This document shows, one piece after another, positions 58,178-64,000 of a stretch of 64,000 nucleotides of DNA. Every line of letters begins with the position of its first letter. Position 1 is the first letter of the stretch. The translations under genes and the position numbers were made by a program. The DNA comes from Palsa-513 sp036510225 (GTDB lineage: Bacteria > Actinomycetota > Thermoleophilia > Solirubrobacterales > Solirubrobacteraceae), in NCBI GenBank assembly GCA_036510225.1, contig DATCEH010000098.1, positions 1-64,000 on the forward strand. Direction: 5' to 3'. The notes below the pieces were generated by a model, which worked only from the letters and a program-made list of their open reading frames with translations, did not search any database and was not told the origin of the DNA.

Positions 58178-61100
58178 GTGACCGTCATGCGACCTTCCGG
58201 GAGCCTCATGAGCGTCACCCCGTTCGCCGGCCACAGGCCTGCCACGACCACCCCATCGTCGGTGGCCAGTCGAACCCGACCGCCGCGCCGGCCGCGCCGA
58301 GTTCCGGTCGGAGCCCGGCTGTCGGCGGCTTCGGTCGTGCTTGTCGCCTGCGCGTCACTCTCGCTGCCCGGAGCCGCCGGGGCCCGGTCGTGGTCACCGG
58401 CCACGTCCGTCGATCCCGCAGGTCCGATCCCGCTGATCAGCGTCGCCTGCCCGTCGGGCGACGAATGCGTCGCCCTGGATCGCCAGGCTCGCGCGATCAC
58501 GTTCGATCCGGCCGCCGCGACGGCGCCGGCGGTGCTCGCCACGGGACTCCGCGGCGCTGACGCCGACCCGACGGTCGCGGTGGCGTGCCCGTCGCCCGGA
58601 CAGTGCACGGCCACCGACGCCCACGGCCAAGTCGTGACGTTCGATCCGCAGGCCCCCACGACCACGCCGAACTCGCCTACGACGATCGACCCGAGCGGCG
58701 GCGTCCAGGCGCTGGCCTGTCCGTCGACGAGCGAGTGCGTCACCGTCGACACGGTCGGCCGAGAGGTCACCTTCGACCCGGCATCCCCGGACGCACCGAC
58801 CTCGGCAACCCTCGCGGACGGCGCGTTTCTGACCACCCTGGCCTGCCCGACCGCCGCTCAGTGCACCGCGGGAACCGCAGCCGGTGGGGAGGTCACGTTC
58901 GACCCGGCCTCCCCCGGGTCTCCCGAATCGACAGGCATCGCGAACCACGTCTACGTGATCGGTCTGTCGTGTCCGTCGACGCAGCAGTGCACCGCACTCG
59001 ACACGGCGAATCACGTCGTGACATTCGATCCCACGTCGCCCGGCACACCGTCGATCACCGAATTTCCCGGCGGCTCTGACCTGCACGCGGTGACCTGCCC
59101 GTCGACGAGCCAATGCACAGCGGTCGACGTCAGCGGCGAGGAGGTGACGTTCAATCCCGCCTCGCCCGGCCATCCGCCGCGCGTGAAGGTCGACAGCGCC
59201 ATCGTCGACGAGCTCAACGCCGTCGCCTGCTCGTCGACCGGGCGCTGCACGGTCGTCGACGACGACGGCGACCAGGCCACGTTCGACCCGACCTCGCCGG
59301 GCACCCCGGCCGCCGTGTCGGTGGACTCCGGTGGTGGCCTGCTCGCGATCGCCTGCCCGTCGGCTGGTCAGTGCACCGCCGTCGACGACGACGGCGGCGA
59401 GGCCACGTTCGATCCGGGCTCGCCCGCGGCGCCCACCCGCGCGGTGCTCGACGCCACGCAGAACGGCCTCCCGGCCGTGGCCTGTCCGACCGTCCGTCAA
59501 TGCACCGCGGTCGGATATACGGGCGGCGAAGTCACGTTCGACCCGACCTCGCCGGGAACGCCCAGCCTCGTCCCGATCGACCTCGGCTTCCAGCTGAACG
59601 GGGTCGCCTGTCCGTCGACCAGGCAGTGCACGGCCGTCGACACCAACGGTCGCGAGCTGACCTTCGACCCCACCTCGCCCGGCAGCCCCACAGCCGTGCC
59701 GATCACCCCAGGGTTCTTCGCCGCGATCGCGTGTCCCTCGACCAGCGACTGCGTCGCCGTCGACGACGACGGCAACGAGGTGACGTTCGACCCCGCGACG
59801 CCGGCCGCCGCAGCATCGGCGAGCGTCTCCTCGAAGGGCCTCGTCGCGGTCGCGTGTCCGTCGACGCGCCAGTGCACCGCCGTCGGCAACACTGACATCG
59901 AGGTGACCTTCGACCCCGCGGCGCCGTCGACTCCGACGACGGCCAGCGTCGACCCCGGAACCAGCCTGGTCGCACTCGCGTGCCCGTCGACCGACCAGTG
60001 CACCGGCGTGGACAGCGCATACCGGGAGGTGACCTTCGACCCAGGCGCCCCGGGCGCCGCCACGCCGACCGCGATCGATCCCGAGGGCGGCCTGTTCGCC
60101 GTCGCCTGCCCGTCGACCGCCCGCTGCGTCGCGGCGAACGGCTCGGGCGACGAGGAGACCTTCGACCCCGCCTCGCCCGGCACGCCTGCCACCGATCCGG
60201 TCGACCGAGGAGCCGCCCTGACCGGGGTCGCCTGCCCGTCCGTCAGTCAGTGCACCGCCGTCGGCGACGACGGCGACGTCGCCGGTCCCGCGGGCAGCGA
60301 GGTCACCTTCGATCCGGGCTCGCCCACCGCGCCGACGCGGGCCGTCGTCGATCCGGGTGCCTCCCTCCTGGCGGTCGCCTGTCCGTCGCCCAGTCGGTGC
60401 GTGGCGACCGACACGACCGGACAGGAGGTGACCTTCGACCCCGCGTCGCCCCACGCCGCCACGCCGGTCGCCATCTTCGGCGCAGGGATCAGCGTCAGCG
60501 CGGTCGCCTGTCCGTCCGCCGACCAATGCACCGCATTCGCCGAAGCCGGCGGCGAGGTCACGTTCGACCCGGCGACGGGAACACCGACCTCACCAGGTGT
60601 CGGAATCTCCGGCGAACCCCGCGCGCTGGACTGCGCGTCCGTCGACCAGTGCACGGTCGGAGACTTCGAAGGCCGGGAGACGACGTTCGACCCGAACGCG
60701 CCGGGCTCGCCGACGCCGGTCCTCGTCGACCACGGGGACTCGTTGATCGGGATCGCCTGCCCGACGACACATCAGTGCACGGCGATCGACGACGAGAACG
60801 TCCTGACCTTCGACCCGACCGCGCCAGGCACGCCCGATGTCGTCACCGTCAACAGCGGAGCTCCGCTGGTCGCCCTGGCATGCGCGTCGACCACGCAATG
60901 CACCGCTGTCAACGCGGACGGCCAGGCCATCGAAGGTGACCCGGCGACTCCGGCCGACTGGGTCACCCGGCCGATCCCCGGAGCCCGGACACTGACCGCC
61001 GTCGGCTGCAGCTCGCCGACCCAGTGCGTCGCCGTCGACTCGGCCGGCGACGAGACGACCGGGACGGGAACGGCGGCCGGCAGCGGCCCCCGAGCCGCAT

Positions 61101-62404
61101 TCTCGATCAGCCCGGCATCGCCGGCCCCCAACCAGCCGGTGTCGTTCGACGGCAGCGCGTCCACCGACCCCGACGCGGCGATCGACGGGTACCGATGGAC
61201 GTTCACCGACGCGACGACCGGCGCGACCACGACCGCGACCGGCGTGACGACGACCCACACGTTCGCCAGCCCGGCGACGATCCGCGCGACCCTGACGGTG
61301 ACGGGCGCCGACGGCACGATCAGCGCCCCGGCCGCTCAGACGTTCGCCGTGTCGAGCGCCGGCGAGCCGACCGCCGTGATCTCGGTCACGACACCCTCGC
61401 CGACCGCGGGAGCGCCGGTCGAATTCGACGCCAGCCGGTCGACCAGCCAGACCGGGACGATCACCGCATGGAACTGGACGTTCGGCGACGGCGGCACGGC
61501 CCCGGGAGTCACCCCGAGCCACACATTCGCGAGCGCGGGAACCTACACCACGACGCTGACCGTGACCGACAGCAACGGCCTGACCAGTCCCCCGGCCAAT
61601 GCGCAAGTCAGCGTCGCGGCCGCCGGCGCCCCGGCCGCGGGTGTTCCCGTGAACTCCGCCCCGCCGACGATCTCGGGCACGACCACCGCCGGCCAGACCT
61701 TGACGTTGTCGCGCGGGTCGTGGTCGAACGCTCCGATGACCTACGCCTACGAGTGGCGAGACTGCGACGGCTCGGGCGCCAACTGCTCGCCGATCAGCGG
61801 GGCGACCGGCCAGTCATACGCGCTCACGCCGGCCGATGCCGGACACACGATCCGGGTGCAGGAGACGGCTTCCAACGCCGCCGGGGCCGGTACGCCGGCC
61901 GTGTCCACTCAGACCGGTGTCGTCAGCCCCGCGCCGCCCGCTGTCACATCCCCCGGCGGTGGATCGTCCACAACGCCGGCGGCCGGCCCCTCCCCGGCCC
62001 CACCGGCCCCACCGGCCCCACCGGCGAACACCGGCGGCGTCACGTCGAAGCGGGCAGCCGGCAAGGCGTCGGCGTCCCGCGCGAAGGTCGTCGGGACGCG
62101 GGCGACCCTGACCCTGGCCTGCGGCGCGAGCGGCCCGGCCTGCACGGTGAAGACCACCCTGTCGGCGACCGAGACGACCCGCGGTGGGAAGCTGGTCGCG
62201 CTGACGGCGAAGACCAGGAAGGTCGCCCTCGGCTCGAACACCGTGACGCTCGCCGCCGGCGCCCACAGGCTCGTCGGAGTCGGGCTGAACACGACCGGCA
62301 GACGCCTGCTCGCCCGGGTCACGAGCCTCGCCGCGACGATCACGGTGGTCGAGTCAGGGTCCGCGCACGCGGTCAGGGTCCAACGACTCACCTTCCGGAA
62401 ATAG
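58178..62404 (+). CDS. Giant secreted repeat protein: about 21 Cys repeats, PKD and Ig-like domains
   Basis: A 1408-residue exported protein. The signal peptide is about residues 47-70. From about 58435 to 61060 it has about 21 repeats of about 42 residues, each with ACPS-x2-QCTAVD-x2-G-x-EVTFDP-x-SPG-x-P; each repeat has a Cys-x5-Cys pair. Two PKD-like domains follow (QPVSFDGSASTDPDAA; APVEFDASRSTSQTG with FGDGG), then an Ig-like domain (WSNAPMTYAYEWRDCDGSG) and a basic Ser/Thr/Lys tail. Probably a surface adhesin or matrix protein built on a beta-propeller-like solenoid. Start GTG 58178, ATG 58187 or ATG 58208 are all possible. Confidence 0.8.
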   Translation: MTVMRPSGSLMSVTPFAGHRPATTTPSSVASRTRPPRRPRRVPVGARLSAASVVLVACASLSLPGAAGARSWSPATSVDPAGPIPLISVACPSGDECVALDRQARAITFDPAAATAPAVLATGLRGADADPTVAVACPSPGQCTATDAHGQVVTFDPQAPTTTPNSPTTIDPSGGVQALACPSTSECVTVDTVGREVTFDPASPDAPTSATLADGAFLTTLACPTAAQCTAGTAAGGEVTFDPASPGSPESTGIANHVYVIGLSCPSTQQCTALDTANHVVTFDPTSPGTPSITEFPGGSDLHAVTCPSTSQCTAVDVSGEEVTFNPASPGHPPRVKVDSAIVDELNAVACSSTGRCTVVDDDGDQATFDPTSPGTPAAVSVDSGGGLLAIACPSAGQCTAVDDDGGEATFDPGSPAAPTRAVLDATQNGLPAVACPTVRQCTAVGYTGGEVTFDPTSPGTPSLVPIDLGFQLNGVACPSTRQCTAVDTNGRELTFDPTSPGSPTAVPITPGFFAAIACPSTSDCVAVDDDGNEVTFDPATPAAAASASVSSKGLVAVACPSTRQCTAVGNTDIEVTFDPAAPSTPTTASVDPGTSLVALACPSTDQCTGVDSAYREVTFDPGAPGAATPTAIDPEGGLFAVACPSTARCVAANGSGDEETFDPASPGTPATDPVDRGAALTGVACPSVSQCTAVGDDGDVAGPAGSEVTFDPGSPTAPTRAVVDPGASLLAVACPSPSRCVATDTTGQEVTFDPASPHAATPVAIFGAGISVSAVACPSADQCTAFAEAGGEVTFDPATGTPTSPGVGISGEPRALDCASVDQCTVGDFEGRETTFDPNAPGSPTPVLVDHGDSLIGIACPTTHQCTAIDDENVLTFDPTAPGTPDVVTVNSGAPLVALACASTTQCTAVNADGQAIEGDPATPADWVTRPIPGARTLTAVGCSSPTQCVAVDSAGDETTGTGTAAGSGPRAAFSISPASPAPNQPVSFDGSASTDPDAAIDGYRWTFTDATTGATTTATGVTTTHTFASPATIRATLTVTGADGTISAPAAQTFAVSSAGEPTAVISVTTPSPTAGAPVEFDASRSTSQTGTITAWNWTFGDGGTAPGVTPSHTFASAGTYTTTLTVTDSNGLTSPPANAQVSVAAAGAPAAGVPVNSAPPTISGTTTAGQTLTLSRGSWSNAPMTYAYEWRDCDGSGANCSPISGATGQSYALTPADAGHTIRVQETASNAAGAGTPAVSTQTGVVSPAPPAVTSPGGGSSTTPAAGPSPAPPAPPAPPANTGGVTSKRAAGKASASRAKVVGTRATLTLACGASGPACTVKTTLSATETTRGGKLVALTAKTRKVALGSNTVTLAAGAHRLVGVGLNTTGRRLLARVTSLAATITVVESGSAHAVRVQRLTFRK
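58435..61060 (+). repeat. Array of about 21 coding repeats, about 126 bp each
   Basis: Direct repeats encoding the Cys-x5-Cys motif with TFDP-x-SPG. Copies differ by many silent and coding changes, so the array is old and recombination between units is limited. Confidence 0.8.
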
Positions 62405-62478
62405 GCCCCATGTCGAGCTGATCGCCGACGGCCGCCGCCGTCAGCCCGTGGCGAACTACGGCGGCCGGCCCGGCCGGA

Positions 62479-63264
62479 TCACGCCCTGCGCAGCTCCTTG
62501 AGTCGGTCGACGTTCGCCGCGTGGAGGCGCCGCTGCTCCGGCCGGCCGCGGGCGACCGGCGGCCTGACGGCGACCGGGTCGGCGATCATCGCCTCGACGT
62601 AGTCCCGATGCTCCCCGGCGATCGCCGCCGCCCGCGCCCGGTCGAGCGGCTCCCCGTGGCCGGGGACGACCCAGTCCGCACGCTCCACGAGCTGCCCGAG
62701 CCTGCCGAGCGTGGCCAGATAAGCAGTCGGCGAACCCCGGATGATCGGGATCTCGACCGGCGAGAGGTAATCCCCGCAGACGAGGACGCCCGCCCACTCG
62801 GCGAACACCGCCATCCCGTCGGCCGTGTGCCCGTCGGTCGGGTGGAGCTCCAGCTCGCGCTCGCCGATCCCGCAGAAGCCGGGTACCGGGAGGGCTTCGA
62901 TCTGGCCGAGTGACAGCGGCTGCGGCCGCATCACGTAGTGCTGGTCGTCGAAGTCCCGCAGCTCCCGCTGGGCCTCGGCCGGCGTCCCCCGCAGGCGGGC
63001 GGCCGTCGTCTCGCTGACGCCGAGCGCCGCCTTCGGAAAGGCCAGCCGGCCGAGCAGGTGATCCCAGTCGCCATGGGTCGCCAGCAGGCCAGTGAAGTGG
63101 AAGCCGGCCTGCTGGACGACGGTCGGCAGGAGCTCGAGCTCGTCGGGATAGACCGGCGAGTCGATCACGAACGACTCCTCCCCCGACCGGATCACCGTGC
63201 ACGTCGTCTGCCAGACCCGGCTGGTCAGGACGATCACGTCGGGATGCACGCTGATCGCGCGCAC
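62479..63264 (-). CDS. Metallo-beta-lactamase-fold hydrolase
   Basis: A 261-residue MBL-fold protein. Metal ligands: His and Asp-His in ATHGDWDHLLG (His-x-Asp-x-Asp-His), a His in ELHPTDGHTADG, Asp in LVCGDYLSP and His in VPGHGEPL. Substrate unknown (glyoxalase-II-like or lactonase-like are possible). The gene lies 22 bp after a HAD-family gene on the same strand, so the two are probably co-transcribed. Confidence 0.85.
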   Translation of the reverse strand: MRAISVHPDVIVLTSRVWQTTCTVIRSGEESFVIDSPVYPDELELLPTVVQQAGFHFTGLLATHGDWDHLLGRLAFPKAALGVSETTAARLRGTPAEAQRELRDFDDQHYVMRPQPLSLGQIEALPVPGFCGIGERELELHPTDGHTADGMAVFAEWAGVLVCGDYLSPVEIPIIRGSPTAYLATLGRLGQLVERADWVVPGHGEPLDRARAAAIAGEHRDYVEAMIADPVAVRPPVARGRPEQRRLHAANVDRLKELRRA

Positions 63265-63286
63265 GTCGCCGGTGACCCCCCGGCTG

Positions 63287-63967
63287 CTAGGCGATGCCCA
63301 GCAGCTTGGCCGCCTCGCGAAGGTTCGGAACCTCGGCGGTCGGCTTCTTCTGCCCGGGCTCGAGCGTCTCCTTCTTGCGGTTCACCCAGATCACCGGGAT
63401 CTTCGCCTTCAGGCACGGCTCGACATCGTGGTAGTAGCTCGACGCGATGTGAACCCACCCCTTCTTCCCACCGACCCGCCTCGCGCACTCGGTGAAGTGG
63501 GCCGGCTCCGGCTTGTACGCCCGGACCTGCTGGGCGGTTACGACCAGATCGAAGTCGGTATGGATGTGCCGGCGAGTCTGGCCGAGCAGCTTGTCGTCGA
63601 TGTTCGCGATCAGCCCCAGGCTGAACTTCTTGCCGAGCTTGTCCAGCTGGACACGGGTCTCCTTGAACGGCGCCCACCTTTGGACCGAGTCCGGCAGGAA
63701 GCCCGACCGCGACGGCTCCAGCGGCCAGCCCAGGCGCTTGGAGATCTCGACCGCCGTCCGCCGCAGGACCTCCGCGTAGAGCTCGTACGAGCCCGACTGG
63801 ATCTCCCGTTCGATCTCGTGGAACATCGGGAGCAGCTCGTCACGCGCAATCGTGAAGCCGTCCCGCTGGGCCTCGGCAGCAAACGCGTCCCAGATCCCCG
63901 TCTCCCAGTCGATCAGGGTTCCGTAGACGTCGAACGTGACGAAGGTCGGCTTCGCGGGGAGAGGCAT
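63287..63967 (-). CDS. HAD-superfamily hydrolase (haloacid dehalogenase type II-like)
   Basis: A 226-residue hydrolase. Motif I has the nucleophile in TFDVYGTLIDWE; motif II region LGLIANIDDKLL has Asn where Ser/Thr is usual; the motif III Lys is in YKPEPAHF; motif IV is ASSYYHDVEP. The layout is that of 2-haloacid dehalogenases/phosphatases. Start ATG 63967. It is followed by the MBL gene 22 bp downstream. Confidence 0.85.
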   Translation of the reverse strand: MPLPAKPTFVTFDVYGTLIDWETGIWDAFAAEAQRDGFTIARDELLPMFHEIEREIQSGSYELYAEVLRRTAVEISKRLGWPLEPSRSGFLPDSVQRWAPFKETRVQLDKLGKKFSLGLIANIDDKLLGQTRRHIHTDFDLVVTAQQVRAYKPEPAHFTECARRVGGKKGWVHIASSYYHDVEPCLKAKIPVIWVNRKKETLEPGQKKPTAEVPNLREAAKLLGIA

Positions 63968-64000
63968 GGCTTGCTGTCAATCCTTTGTCGGCTTTAAGCG

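Noticed and set aside
58394..60526. 710-codon minus-strand frame opposite the repeat protein
   Set aside because: Shadow frame with Arg/Gly repeats mirroring the coding repeats on the other strand.

Overview
High-GC chromosomal segment, most likely from a Thermoleophilia/Solirubrobacterales-type actinobacterium. This is inferred from the GC-rich codon use, the many GTG/TTG starts, several Vap-type toxin-antitoxin pairs, a biotin-dependent acyl-CoA carboxylase, Rrf2 and ECF regulators, and large secreted Cys/Ser/Thr-rich repeat proteins. Identification rests on reading the sequence only; no database search was possible.

Layout. 1-3016: mobile-element debris, namely the 3' end of an IS630-type transposase, about 1.2 kb of non-coding sequence, and a nearly complete IS1380-family element (1308-3016) whose transposase carries a one-base frameshift. 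3093-12932: exopolysaccharide/glycoconjugate genes, with a double glycosyltransferase, two paralogous polyprenyl glycosylphosphotransferases flanking another GT4 enzyme, a nucleotidyltransferase-fold protein, a small membrane protein and an OafA-type acyltransferase. 13411-16849: a coiled-coil protein, a VapBC pair and an acyl-CoA carboxylase beta subunit. 16935-20479: a 55-residue protein and two secreted proteins separated by a short repeat cluster. 20520-24733: an ornithine-cyclodeaminase-like enzyme, a tiny gene coupled to an Rrf2 regulator, a broken toxin-antitoxin pair, and a MauE-thioredoxin/HprK-like pair. 24760-34330: a multi-pass membrane protein, a 1089-residue secreted protein, then a sigma factor and an MMPL exporter bracketed by about 110-bp inverted repeats 4.3 kb apart.

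34626-45656 is dominated by sulfur assimilation. cysTWA plus a sulfate-binding lipoprotein run leftwards; sulfite reductase, APS reductase and the two ATP sulfurylase subunits run rightwards. Together they take sulfate from import to sulfide without needing APS kinase. A 14-nt motif is shared by the two upstream regions. 45709-50210: a third intact VapBC pair, an ECF sigma/membrane partner operon and a secreted sedolisin whose C-terminal module resembles that of the 1089-residue protein. 50361-55680: a short-chain dehydrogenase, an acyltransferase, a secreted protein, the carboxylase alpha subunit and a GNAT enzyme. 55836-58073: three 17-bp operator-like repeats, a secreted duplicated-domain protein, and a CzrA-type ArsR sensor overlapping a zinc CDF exporter. 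58178-63967: a 1408-residue protein with about 21 Cys-containing repeats, an MBL hydrolase and a HAD hydrolase.

The most interesting items are the shared C-terminal module on two unrelated secreted proteins, the inverted-repeat-bracketed sigma/MMPL unit, the sigma factor lacking the region 2.3 tryptophans, the MauE-thioredoxin plus HprK-like kinase pair, and the three-site operator array at 55.8 kb.
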